Positions 51,465 through 59,936 of a DNA stretch of 64,000 bases are shown in pieces (within the stretch, counting starts at the first letter, position 1; the number at the start of each line of letters is the position of its first letter). This stretch comes from Hymenobacter actinosclerus (GTDB lineage: Bacteria > Bacteroidota > Bacteroidia > Cytophagales > Hymenobacteraceae): contig NZ_FOHS01000006.1 in NCBI RefSeq assembly GCF_900111515.1, positions 1 to 64,000 of the forward strand. Direction: 5' to 3'. The notes beneath the pieces are model-generated. The model searched no databases. It was not told the origin of the DNA and worked only from the letters and a program-made list of their open reading frames with translations. The translations under genes and the position numbers were made by a program.

Positions 51465-51725
51465 ACGCCGGCGGTTAAGGATAGGTGGATTGCACAAAGC
51501 TAGCCCTTCCGCAATGCCATGCCAGCCCCTCCCCCACCCTGTCCGGTTGTAATTACAGCAACCAGGTCCGGCTGCCTGAAGCTGCTCCCGGTAAGCCCGC
51601 ATGCACAGTGGTTGTACAATTGAGCGGACAGCTATACACCGTGCTTAAACGCCGGGCCAGGCACTACGCAGTAAGTGTGGCGATGAGCACTGTATCAGCG
51701 GTGTGTGAAGGCACCGGAACAGATA

Positions 51726-51741
51726 TGTTTCACGTGGAACA
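51726..51741. other. parS-type centromere site
   Basis: TGTTTCACGTGGAACA. Its reverse complement, TGTTCCACGTGAAACA, fits the B. subtilis-type parS consensus TGTTNCACGTGAAACA at every position. ParB spreads from such sites, and they cluster near the replication origin. It lies 8 bases past the stop of the HTH gene, in a non-coding stretch. Confidence 0.8.
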
Positions 51742-51749
51742 CTTCTGTC

Positions 51750-52148
51750 TTACTTTGGGCCGTACACTTTCAGCAGCAGTTCATTGTAGGCCTCAAGCAG
51801 GGCAATATACTTCTGCTGGAGCACCATTAGGTGTTTTAGACTATCTGGGTCAGAACCCACTGTAACAGCAGGACGATTAGCGGGGCCGAGACCGGACAAG
51901 CTGTTTACGTTTTTTGATACACTTGTAACATCGAACGGTAAATCCGATTGTTGCGACATCGTAAAGCTATCGGCAAAGTCATGGCCAATAATTACACCTA
52001 CTCTTTTTACAAAGTTGTAATCAAGCTCCCGTTCCTTGAATTTACGATACATGGTCGGACGTGTAATACCCAGGTCGTCCACTATCCGCGTAATTGATAT
52101 TCCGCTGTTTTTGATGGCTTCCTGCAGTATTTCGCCCTGATGCGGCAT
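51750..52148 (-). CDS. Small HTH regulator with C-terminal coiled coil
   Basis: A 132 aa protein. The N-terminal helix-turn-helix (about 5-50, LQEAIKNSGISITRIVDDLGITRPTMYRKFKE) is of phage-repressor-like type. A low-complexity middle leads to a C-terminal helix with heptads (LKHLMVLQQKYIALLEAYNELLL), probably for dimerisation. The ATG at 52148 gives MPHQGEILQ. It sits in an AT-richer stretch with many TGTAAC/GTTACA sequences upstream, suggesting it controls itself. I do not recognise a named relative. Confidence 0.72.
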   Translation of the reverse strand: MPHQGEILQEAIKNSGISITRIVDDLGITRPTMYRKFKERELDYNFVKRVGVIIGHDFADSFTMSQQSDLPFDVTSVSKNVNSLSGLGPANRPAVTVGSDPDSLKHLMVLQQKYIALLEAYNELLLKVYGPK

Positions 52149-52345
52149 AGTAATAGGTTGTAAAGAGGATGGAGGTGTAAATATGTACAATACATTCTAG
52201 GTTACCAAAACGTACGGACACCTTGTTGCGACATAGTGATACATTACAACATATACGTACACTTTCGAACAATACATGGACAGTGTAACAATACACAAAT
52301 ACACGTTACAAACGTAACGTTACAACAGTTGTGTAACGGATTTCG
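52149..52345 (-). promoter_or_regulatory. AT-rich leader with repeated TGTAAC/GTTACA half-sites
   Basis: The stretch upstream of the HTH gene is much richer in A+T than its surroundings. It holds many copies of TTGTAAC, GTTACA and TGTATTGT, densest at 52280-52335. TACGTTTG (52309-52316, minus strand) matches TAnnTTTG but no TTG is at the right distance. The repeats look like operators. No gene is seen in the 233-base gap. Confidence 0.5.
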
Positions 52346-52381
52346 CACAACACCCTTTAGATACAGCCGGTATAAAAAGCA

Positions 52382-53221
52382 TTAGCGCAAAGCCAGTAAC
52401 CGGTCAGGATAATCGGTGGTGATGCCCCAGGGCCGTAAGGCTAGCACGGCGCGCAGATCGGCGGGCTCGTTTACCGTCCAGGGCACGAGGCGGATGTGCT
52501 GCCCGGCCAGCTGCGCGGCCAGCGCGGGCGTCAGCAGCCGGAAGTCGGGCCCCACTACGGCCGGCGCAAAGCCCAGCATTGCCAGGTGTTCGGAGAGGGG
52601 CCGCTCGTCTTCGATGAGCAGGCATAGCGGCAGCGTGGGCGCGGCGCGGCGGGCCAGTTGCAGGATGCGCTTATCGAAGCAGAGCAGCGTGGTGCGGGGC
52701 ACAATTTGCAGGGCTTGCAGCTCGGCCAGCACCAGGGCCAGCAGCTCGGCGGGTGGCGGCTGATACAGGCCGTCGTGGGCGGGCTCGCTCTTGATTTCGA
52801 TGCTGTATTTCACCGGAGCGCGGCCCAGCTGGCGAGTCAGATTTTCGAGGTCGGCTACCACTTCGCGCAGCAGGGGCTTGCTGGCCGGCCAGGGCTGCTG
52901 CTCCGGGAAAGCGGGATGGCGCGTCAGGCCGCAGTCGTAGGCCCGGATGCGGCCGTAGGGCAGCTGGTAGAGGTTGTGTTGGCGGGCCTCGGCGGGCGGG
53001 ATGGGCGCGCCGGAAGGCAGCCGGCAGATACTGGCTGACATCCAGGGTTCGTGCGATACCACCACCTGCCGGTCGGCGGAAACCACCACATCCAGTTCGA
53101 TGGCATCGACGCCCAGGCGCAGGGCTTCGCGAAAGGCAGGCAGGGTGTTTTCGGGCCGCAAGCCCCGGCAGCCGCGGTGGCCATGCACTTCGGGGAAGCA
53201 GCCAAATGCAGGTAGTAACAT
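52382..53221 (-). CDS. Glycerophosphodiester phosphodiesterase
   Basis: A 279 aa TIM-barrel enzyme that cleaves glycerophosphodiesters to glycerol 3-phosphate and an alcohol. Catalytic marks are HGHRGCRGLRPENT (about 13-26), AIELDVVVSADRQVVVSHE (metal ligands) and the late YSIEIKSE and WTVNEPADLRAVL. No signal peptide is clear, so it is probably cytoplasmic. It stands alone. Confidence 0.9.
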   Translation of the reverse strand: MLLPAFGCFPEVHGHRGCRGLRPENTLPAFREALRLGVDAIELDVVVSADRQVVVSHEPWMSASICRLPSGAPIPPAEARQHNLYQLPYGRIRAYDCGLTRHPAFPEQQPWPASKPLLREVVADLENLTRQLGRAPVKYSIEIKSEPAHDGLYQPPPAELLALVLAELQALQIVPRTTLLCFDKRILQLARRAAPTLPLCLLIEDERPLSEHLAMLGFAPAVVGPDFRLLTPALAAQLAGQHIRLVPWTVNEPADLRAVLALRPWGITTDYPDRLLALR

Positions 53222-53352
53222 AGGCGTAAATATGGGGCCGCAGGCAACTGTGCCCGGGCCCTGGTGCTTACGCAGGCCGCGCCCGGGCGTGAATAAATCG
53301 GGCTACTTTTACTTTCTCAATTCCTCTTCCCTACCCTCTCATTCTCCTGGTC

Positions 53353-53976
53353 ATGAAAAAACTGCTTATCCTGATTGTACTTGCGGCCGTGGGCATCGGG
53401 GCCTACCTCTACTACTACAAGGTGCGCACCGCACCCGAGTACTCGCTCATGCAGGCTTACAAAGCCATCGACGACCACGACCCGGCGGCCTTCGAGCGGT
53501 ACGTAGACGTGAACAGCGTGACGGGTAGCCTCGTGGACGACGTGGCCAAGAACGGCTCGGCCCTGGGCGTGCTCAATCCCGGTGGCATGGCCATGACGGG
53601 AGCCCTGCGCCTGCTTAAGCCGCAGCTGGCCCAGGCCGCCCGCAAGGAGGTGCAGCGCTACGTAGAAACCGGCTCGGTAGAGGCCGCCGCTGCCGCCGCG
53701 CCCAAGAAGCTGGTCAACGTGTCGCTGCTGGGGCTGGCCGGCAAAGTGGTAGGCGACAACAGCAAGTTCCAGGGCATTGCTTACTCGCGTGAAGAGGGCG
53801 AGCAGGCCCTTGTTGGCCTGGAGTTCACCCAGCCCCGCTACGATACCACCATGGTGCTGGAGGTGAAGATGCGCAAGCGCGGTGACTACTGGCAAGCCAC
53901 CGAAATCACGAATACCGGTGCTATTCTGCAGCACGTGGCGCGCCTGGAGAAGCGCCGGCTGCTAGGTGGGAAGTAA
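53353..53976 (+). CDS. DUF2939-like exported protein
   Basis: A 207 aa protein with one N-terminal hydrophobic helix (about 3-20), signal peptide or anchor, then APEYSLMQAYKAIDDHDPAAFERYVDVNSVTGSLVDDV. This start is that of DUF2939 proteins. The rest has a helical middle and a beta-rich C-terminal part. Function unknown. A terminator follows. Confidence 0.72.
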   Translation: MKKLLILIVLAAVGIGAYLYYYKVRTAPEYSLMQAYKAIDDHDPAAFERYVDVNSVTGSLVDDVAKNGSALGVLNPGGMAMTGALRLLKPQLAQAARKEVQRYVETGSVEAAAAAAPKKLVNVSLLGLAGKVVGDNSKFQGIAYSREEGEQALVGLEFTQPRYDTTMVLEVKMRKRGDYWQATEITNTGAILQHVARLEKRRLLGGK

Positions 53977-54005
53977 CCTTATCTGCTTCCCTGTTGCCAC
54001 AAACA

Positions 54006-54041
54006 AAAAGCCCCGCTGTACCGAAGTACAGCGGGGCTTTT
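54006..54041. terminator. Two-way terminator between convergent genes
   Basis: AAAAGCCCCGCTGTA (54006-54020) pairs with TACAGCGGGGCTTTT (54027-54041), followed by TTTTG. It serves the DUF2939 gene and the PLDc_N-like gene. Confidence 0.9.
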
Positions 54042-54063
54042 TTGTAGCCTTAGGCCAGATAGC

Positions 54064-54351
54064 TTAGTTGCTGACCTTGCCGCGGCCGGCGAACAGGAAG
54101 TAAAGAATCAGGCCACCGAGCGGGAAGAAGAATACGATAGCCGCCCACAGGATTTTCTTACCGATACCCCAGTTCTGGCGGAAGATGTCGAAGAAGACGA
54201 ATAGGTCGAGGGCCAGGATGACGTAGCCCCAGGTAGCAAGGCTGCCGTCGTTGTTGAAGCGGCTGCACGAGCTAAGCAGCGACACGGTGAGCAGCGAAAG
54301 CAACAGGCCGGCTCCGGGCAGGCGTTTAGTGAGCGTGTTGAGGGTGTTCAT
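54064..54351 (-). CDS. PLDc_N-type small membrane lipoprotein
   Basis: A 95 aa protein. A signal ends in LLSSC (Cys about 29), a lipobox; two membrane helices follow (about 40-55 and 65-88), with IFRQNWGIGKKILWAAIVFFFPLGGLILYFLF. This is the pattern of the phospholipase D N-terminal (PLDc_N) family, without the catalytic domain. Function unknown. Confidence 0.75.
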   Translation of the reverse strand: MNTLNTLTKRLPGAGLLLSLLTVSLLSSCSRFNNDGSLATWGYVILALDLFVFFDIFRQNWGIGKKILWAAIVFFFPLGGLILYFLFAGRGKVSN

Positions 54352-54450
54352 GGCAGGGAAAGGTTAAAATGGGAGAGTTATTGGCCCCTTTACGCAATGA
54401 ACTGAAAATGGATATTAAGAATTCAAGATAATTTATGTTATGTATCTTAT

Positions 54451-55089
54451 TTACAGATACTTACCTATGTAACCCTGGATCTGTTCGAGGAAAATAACGG
54501 CTGCCCGCGGAATCAGCAGCAGCGTGAGCACCACGCCATAAAGGGCACCGTAGAAGTGGGCGTCGTGGTTGATGTTGTCGCCCTGGCGCTGGCTCATGTA
54601 GTAGGAGTAGCCCAGGTACAGGAAGCCGAAGATGAAGCCCGGAATTTCGAAGGGTAGCGGGAAAATGTAGAGGCCAGCCGCCGGATTGAACAGGATGGCC
54701 GAGAAAACCACCGCCGACACGCCGCCCGAGGCCCCCAGTGAGCGGTAATTGGGGTCGTCGCGGTGGCGCAGGTAGGTGGGCACGCTGGAGACGACGATGC
54801 CGCCCAGGTACAGCAACAGGTACCAGAGCAGCCCCGCCGTAGGCCCGAAGGCATACCCGAAAATCGTTTCGACTACTCGGCTGAACGAGTAGAAGGCAAT
54901 CATATTGAAGAGCAGGTGCGTGAAGTCGGCGTGCAGGAAGCCCGAGGTGAGGAAGCGGTACCAGTCGTTCTGGCGCTTCATGCGGTAAGGCTCCATGATC
55001 CAGCTTTCCAGAAAATCCGGGTTCGACCAGGCGTAGAGCGAAATGGCAACCGTAAGCACGGCCAGCACCAGGGTGGCAGAAATTTCCAT
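54451..55089 (-). CDS. Rhomboid-family intramembrane serine protease
   Basis: A 212 aa protein with about six membrane helices. The catalytic Ser is in LGASGG (Ser121); the catalytic His lies in HDAHFYGALYG (His178). The N-terminal loop WYRFLTSGFLHADFTHLLFNM is also typical. It cuts membrane proteins inside the bilayer; the substrate is unknown. The ATG at 55089 (MEISATLV) starts the first helix; a longer frame runs through a hairpin repeat and is rejected. Confidence 0.92.
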   Translation of the reverse strand: MEISATLVLAVLTVAISLYAWSNPDFLESWIMEPYRMKRQNDWYRFLTSGFLHADFTHLLFNMIAFYSFSRVVETIFGYAFGPTAGLLWYLLLYLGGIVVSSVPTYLRHRDDPNYRSLGASGGVSAVVFSAILFNPAAGLYIFPLPFEIPGFIFGFLYLGYSYYMSQRQGDNINHDAHFYGALYGVVLTLLLIPRAAVIFLEQIQGYIGKYL

Positions 55090-55156
55090 GTAGAGGGTTA
55101 AGGTAAAGTTGGGGTGAGGATGAGGGGAGAAGAACGTGATAGGGCAAAAGAAGAAT

Positions 55157-55291
55157 GTCATGCTGAGCGAAGGCGGAGCCGGAGTCGAAGCATCTCTACC
55201 GCGGTAGTAATTCCTGGGGGTCAGGATTAGCCATGCGGTAGAGATGCTTCGACTCCGGCTCCGCCTTCGCGGACGCCAGATGAAGCATGAC
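55157..55291. repeat. Long hairpin repeat, family B, copy 2
   Basis: The arms at 55157-55202 and 55235-55291 pair over the core GTCATGCTGAGCGAAGGCGG... and GCGGTAGAGATGCTTCG. The right arm carries an extra piece, GGACGCCAGATGAAG, that breaks the outer stem. It lies between the polyprenyl synthase and rhomboid genes, 23 bases past the former's stop. Confidence 0.9.
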
Positions 55292-55314
55292 ACTGTTTTC
55301 CGGTTGCCCCGTCC

Positions 55315-56286
55315 CTACTGCTCGCGCTCCAGCAACTGCAGAGCCAGCTGGTGCAGGGGCTTTTTGCGCGTTTCGGGGGCCGCCACGCGCTCCAAATGCT
55401 GCAGGGCGTCGCGGAAGTAGTCGTTGATGAGGGCTTCGGTCTGGGGGCGGATTTCGAGCTCATCGTAGATGGCGCGCACGGCCGCTACTTTGGTTTCCTC
55501 ATTGGTTACCGGCTGGCCGATGTGCCGGGCCAGCGTAGCCTGCTGGGCAGGGCTGGCCTGGGCCTGGGCCGTGAGCAGCAGGAAGGTCTTTTTATCGGCC
55601 AGAATATCGCCGCCCACACGCTTGCCGAAGGTGGCCGCGTCGCCGTACACGTCGAGCAGGTCGTCGCGCAGCTGGAAGGCCAGGCCGATATCCACCCCGA
55701 ACTGGCGCAGGTGGTCGGCGTCTTCTTCCGAAGCGCCACCGAGGCGGGCGCCCAGCTCCAGCGCGAAGCCCAGCAGCACGGCCGTCTTCAGCCGGATCAT
55801 ATCCAGGTACCGGGCAATGCTGATGTCGGTGCGGGTTTCAAATTCCATGTCCCACTGCTGGCCCTCGCAGACCTCGGCGGCGGTTTGCGAGAAGCGGCGC
55901 AGCAGCGGGGCCAGCAGCGGCGCAGGTACATCAAACAGCAGCTCGTAGGCGCGCACCAGCATCACGTCGCCTGAGAGGATGGCTACGTTGGGGTTCCATT
56001 TCTCGTGCACCGTGGGCTGGCCGCGGCGCAGCGGGGCCTGGTCCATCAGGTCGTCGTGGAGCAGGGTGAAGTTGTGGAAGACCTCAGTGGCCAGCGCGGG
56101 CTTCACCACGGCCTCCAGCTCGTCGGTGAACAGGTGGGCGCCCATGAGCGTGAGCACCGGCCGGATGCGCTTGCCGCCGAGGCCCATAATGTAGCGGATG
56201 GGCTCGTAGAGGCTGGTGGGCTCCTGCCCGTAGCGCAGGTTGGCGAGGCCGGAGGTGAGTTTATCGGTGAAGAAAGAAAGGTCCAT
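55315..56286 (-). CDS. Polyprenyl diphosphate synthase
   Basis: A 323 aa trans-prenyl elongase. The first Asp-rich motif is DDLMD (78-82), the second DDLLD (208-212); GGKRIRP (37-43) binds diphosphate. It lengthens isoprenoid chains, giving the prenyl donor for quinones or for the PcrB enzyme encoded at 9.3 kb. Chain length cannot be read reliably. The ATG at 56286 (MDLSFFT) is chosen; the longer frame lacks conserved sequence. Confidence 0.93.
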   Translation of the reverse strand: MDLSFFTDKLTSGLANLRYGQEPTSLYEPIRYIMGLGGKRIRPVLTLMGAHLFTDELEAVVKPALATEVFHNFTLLHDDLMDQAPLRRGQPTVHEKWNPNVAILSGDVMLVRAYELLFDVPAPLLAPLLRRFSQTAAEVCEGQQWDMEFETRTDISIARYLDMIRLKTAVLLGFALELGARLGGASEEDADHLRQFGVDIGLAFQLRDDLLDVYGDAATFGKRVGGDILADKKTFLLLTAQAQASPAQQATLARHIGQPVTNEETKVAAVRAIYDELEIRPQTEALINDYFRDALQHLERVAAPETRKKPLHQLALQLLEREQ

Positions 56287-56463
56287 AAGGGATGAGCTAT
56301 TCGCTTTCAGCTGGTAGCTGGCAGCTTTCATTCGGGCAGTTGAAGGCCCCAACGAATCGTAGTGAGCAACGGGGATTGTTCCGGTACTGGTAGCAATACC
56401 GGTTGGAGCAGGGAAAGGTACGGCGGGAAGCACTCATTCGGACAGCTTCGTATCTTCCCTGCC

Positions 56464-56946
56464 ATGAACGCCCGGCCCCTACTCCTGCTGCTGTTGCTAC
56501 TCCCGCTACTGCCGGCTGCCGCCGTGGCCCAGGCCAGCTACAACCGCTGGGAAGCCCGCCCGCCGGCGCCCATCGTACCGCTGCCGCGCAAAACCAGCCC
56601 CCGCCAGCCCCGGCCCGCCCCCGCGCCGGAAGCGGCCCCCACGCGCTTCGATTCGGTGGCCCTGACCAGCGGCGGGTACGCCCGGCTGGAAACGGCCCCT
56701 ACTTTTCCGGGCGGAGCGCAGGCGATGTACACGGTCATCGGTAAACACCTGAAACGGCCCGCCGGCCCCCGGCAGCGCGGGGCGGTGCTGGTCCGGTTCA
56801 CGGTGCTGGCGTCGGGGGCCGTGGCCGACATTGGCGTGGTGCCAGGCCGGGGCCTGAACCCCACTTATGACGCTGCGGCCGTGGCGGCAGTTGGCCGGCT
56901 GCCGCCTTTACGCCGGGGCAGCGCGGCGGGCAGCCCGCCGCGATGA
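56464..56946 (+). CDS. TonB-C-like exported protein with frameshifted end
   Basis: A 160 aa protein: a leucine-rich signal peptide (about 1-22), a Pro-rich linker (about 30-60) and a TonB C-terminal-like domain (about 75-155, PTFPGGAQAMYTVIGKHLKRP, GAVLVRFTVLASGAVADIGVV, YDAAAVAAVGRLPPL). The frame stops at 56944-56946 just before the expected last strand. In the next frame, at 56943-56975, MILTVPVEFR and a stop supply exactly that strand. A one-base deletion near 56930-56942 is likely. If real, the gene is damaged; if a sequencing error, the gene ends at 56975. Confidence 0.75.
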   Translation: MNARPLLLLLLLLPLLPAAAVAQASYNRWEARPPAPIVPLPRKTSPRQPRPAPAPEAAPTRFDSVALTSGGYARLETAPTFPGGAQAMYTVIGKHLKRPAGPRQRGAVLVRFTVLASGAVADIGVVPGRGLNPTYDAAAVAAVGRLPPLRRGSAAGSPPR

Positions 56947-56994
56947 TCCTGACCGTGCCGGTGGAATTTCGGTAAGCGCCAGGCCCGGCAGCAA

Positions 56995-57030
56995 AAAGCC
57001 CCTGCTACCGTTGCCGGTAACAGGGGCTTT
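56995..57030. terminator. Two-way terminator between the TonB-like gene and rnr
   Basis: AAAGCCCCTG (56995-57004) pairs with CAGGGGCTTT (57021-57030), with an inner TACCG/CGGTA stem. It separates two convergent genes. Confidence 0.85.
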
Positions 57031-57066
57031 GCGTGTAATCAGGCAGCTGATTCTACCAGTAGCGCG

Positions 57067-59718
57067 TTAGCGGCGACGCTTGCCGCCGGAGCCGCCTTTG
57101 CTGCTCTTGCCGTCGGAGCGGCCGCCGGCGCTGTTGCTGCTGTTCTTGCCATCAGCGCGGCCACCGCCGTTGCCGCCCGACTTGCCGCCGCGGCTGCTGC
57201 CCCGGGGGGGGCGGCTGCTGCCGCCGTTCTCGCGGCGCTCCTGCTGCTCGCGCTGCTTCACGGCGTCGGGCCGGTCGTCGACCAACGCGAAGTCGATGGT
57301 GCGGTCGAGCAGGTTGACGGCTTTTACTTCCACTTCCAGCTCGTCGCCGAACTGGATAATGCGCTTGGTGCGCTGGCCCACGAGGCGGTAGTTGTCCTTG
57401 TCGAGCTCGAAGTAGTCGCCGGGAATGTCGCTGATGCGAATCATGCCTTCGCACTTGTTCTCGGCAATTTCCACGTACATACCCCACTCGGTGAGGCCCG
57501 ACACCACGCCGGTGAACTGCTCGCCGATGTGGTCCTGCAGGAACTCGACCTGCTTGAACTTGATGCTGGCCCGCTCGGCGCTGGCGGCCAGCTTCTCGCG
57601 CTCCGACGAGTGCTTGCACTCCTCCTCAATCGGCTCCACTTCCACGTTTTTACCGCCTTCGAGGTAGTGCTCGAGCAGGCGGTGGGCCATCATGTCGGGG
57701 TAGCGGCGGATGGGCGAGGTGAAGTGCGAGTAGTGCTCGAAAGCTAGGCCGAAGTGCCCGCGCGGGTCGGTGGTGTAGGTAGCCTTGGCCATGGTGCGGA
57801 TGGCCAGGGTCTGGAGCACGTTCTGCTCGGGGCGGCCCACCACTTCCTGGCTCAGGTCGTTGAGCTCGGTGCTCAGGTTCTGGGGGCTTTTGAGGTCGAG
57901 TTGGTAGCCGAATTTCTTGGCGAACAGGGCGAAGTTTTGCAGGCGCTCGGGGTCGGGCGAGTCGTGCACCCGGTACACCATCGTCAGGCGGGGCTTGGTT
58001 TTTTTGAGCTTAAACACGAACTCGGCCACCTTGCGGTTGGCCAGCAGCATGAACTCCTCAATCATCTTGTGGGCGTCCTTGCGCTCCTTCACGTACACGC
58101 CCAGCGGCTTGCCGTTCTCATCGAGCCGGAACTTCACTTCCTGCGTTTCGAAGCTGATGGCGCCCTGCTTGAAACGGGCCGCACACAGCTTTTTGGCAAT
58201 GCGGTTCATCAGCTGCACCTCCTGGGTGTAGTCCGATTCCAGGCCCTCAATCCGCTCCTGGGCATCCTCGTAGGCGAAGCGGCGGTCGGAGTGAATAACG
58301 GTTTTGCCCAGCCAGGTGCTGTAGAGCTTACCGTTCTCGTCCAGCTCAAACACGGCCGAAAAGGTGAGCTTGTCCTCGTTGGGACGGAGCGAGCACAGGC
58401 CGTTACTGAGGTGCTCGGGCAGCATCGGAATCACGCGGTCGACGAGGTACACCGACGTAGCCCGGGTGCGGGCCTCGTTTTCCAGGGCCGTATCGAGGCG
58501 CACGTAGTGGGTTACATCGGCAATGTGCACCCCAATTTCCCAGCGGCCATTTTCGAGCTGCTGAATCGACAGGGCGTCGTCGAAGTCCTTGGCGTCGGCC
58601 GGGTCGATGGTGAAGGTCGTGACGTCGCGGAAGTCGCGGCGGCGCGCAATTTCCTCGGCCGGAATGGTATCGGGCATGCCCTCGGCGTCGGCTTCCACTT
58701 CGGCCGGAAACTCGAACGGCAACCCGAACTCGGCCATGATGGCGTTGATTTCGGCCTCGTTGCCGCCGGCCTGCCCGAAGCTGCGCACGATGACACCGGC
58801 CGGCGAACGGTCGGAGCCGTCTTCCGGAAACTCGGTCACGTGCACCAGCACCTTGTCGCCGTTCTGGGCGCCGTTCAGGTCGTCGTGGCTCACGTACACA
58901 TCGAAGTACAGCTTGCGGTTATCGGCCTTCACAAAGGCTACATGGTCGCGGATTTGCAGGCGGCCCACTACTTCGGGGCGCTTGCGGTCGAGCACCTCCA
59001 CCACGTCGCCCACCGGGCGGCCGTCGCGGGAGTCGCGCAGCCGCACCCGCACGGTGTCGCCCTGCATGGCAAAGCGCAGGCGGTCGGTAAACACGCGCAC
59101 GTCCTTCTCGGTCTCCTCGCTAATCACGAAGGCGTACTTCTCGGTGGCCAGCGCCACGGTGCCCACAATGGTATCGCCCCCACTCTCGCGGCGGCGGCGC
59201 GGCGACTGGGGCTCATCGGCGTCGGCGAAATCGAAGCCGGCCTCGCGGCGGCGGTGCACCACGGGGTTCTGGCCAAACTCGCTTTCGGCCACCCGGCCGC
59301 CGCGGGGCAGGCGCTTACCGGCCGGCAGCTCGCCGGGCTCGGTGGTGGGTTCGGCAGCTTCCGACTCTTCGTCTTGCTTAACCGATACCCCGGCCTTGCG
59401 GCGGCCCTTGGGCGCGGCGGCCAGGGCCGCCTGGGCCTCGTCGGTAAGGCGGTACTCGTCGTTCTGAATCAGCAGCAGCTGGTTTTGCTGGCGCAGCTCG
59501 CGCAGGTGGGCGAACACCACTTCGCGCTGGTCTTTGGTGGTCACGCCAAGGCGGCGCGAGAGTTGGCGGTAAGTGAGGACTTTGCCGGGGTTGTCGCGGA
59601 AAATCCGCATGATCTGGTCCTGGCTGATGGCGGCCGTCGGGGCCGCGGGGGCCGTTGGTTCGGCGGGGGCGGCCTTCGCGCGGGGCGCGCGGGGGGCCTT
59701 GGTAGAGGGTTGTTTCAT
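57067..59718 (-). CDS. rnr: Ribonuclease R
   Basis: An 883 aa 3'-5' exoribonuclease of structured RNA. An Ala/Pro/Lys-rich N-tail is followed by a winged-helix region, cold-shock domains (about 175-330), the RNB catalytic domain with TIDPADAKDFDDALSI (metal ligands, about 380) and an S1 domain (about 735-815, FTGVVSGLTEWGMYVEI). The C-terminal about 55 residues are Gly/Ser/Lys/Arg-rich and probably bind RNA. Longer than usual because of both tails. It ends at a shared terminator. Confidence 0.95.
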   Translation of the reverse strand: MKQPSTKAPRAPRAKAAPAEPTAPAAPTAAISQDQIMRIFRDNPGKVLTYRQLSRRLGVTTKDQREVVFAHLRELRQQNQLLLIQNDEYRLTDEAQAALAAAPKGRRKAGVSVKQDEESEAAEPTTEPGELPAGKRLPRGGRVAESEFGQNPVVHRRREAGFDFADADEPQSPRRRRESGGDTIVGTVALATEKYAFVISEETEKDVRVFTDRLRFAMQGDTVRVRLRDSRDGRPVGDVVEVLDRKRPEVVGRLQIRDHVAFVKADNRKLYFDVYVSHDDLNGAQNGDKVLVHVTEFPEDGSDRSPAGVIVRSFGQAGGNEAEINAIMAEFGLPFEFPAEVEADAEGMPDTIPAEEIARRRDFRDVTTFTIDPADAKDFDDALSIQQLENGRWEIGVHIADVTHYVRLDTALENEARTRATSVYLVDRVIPMLPEHLSNGLCSLRPNEDKLTFSAVFELDENGKLYSTWLGKTVIHSDRRFAYEDAQERIEGLESDYTQEVQLMNRIAKKLCAARFKQGAISFETQEVKFRLDENGKPLGVYVKERKDAHKMIEEFMLLANRKVAEFVFKLKKTKPRLTMVYRVHDSPDPERLQNFALFAKKFGYQLDLKSPQNLSTELNDLSQEVVGRPEQNVLQTLAIRTMAKATYTTDPRGHFGLAFEHYSHFTSPIRRYPDMMAHRLLEHYLEGGKNVEVEPIEEECKHSSEREKLAASAERASIKFKQVEFLQDHIGEQFTGVVSGLTEWGMYVEIAENKCEGMIRISDIPGDYFELDKDNYRLVGQRTKRIIQFGDELEVEVKAVNLLDRTIDFALVDDRPDAVKQREQQERRENGGSSRPPRGSSRGGKSGGNGGGRADGKNSSNSAGGRSDGKSSKGGSGGKRRR

Positions 59719-59936
59719 GTAGTCGGGCCGCCGGTATTGTCGTTTTCTCAGGCGGCAGAGGTTGAAATGAGGGAAGGCTTCGGGTTGAAGGCCTTCGGGG
59801 GTTAAAAAAAAGAGCAGCGACGCGGCGGCCGCTGGAAGATACTACGGAATATAACGGGGAATAACTATATCGGCAATAGAACGCCATGCCTAGCAACTGG
59901 CAGTTCATAGCCGCGCCGTGCAGCTAAACAGCGCAA

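Noticed and set aside
57754..59805. A 683-residue open frame opposite rnr
   Set aside because: Antisense shadow of rnr made open by high GC; no domain or start context, and rnr is certain.
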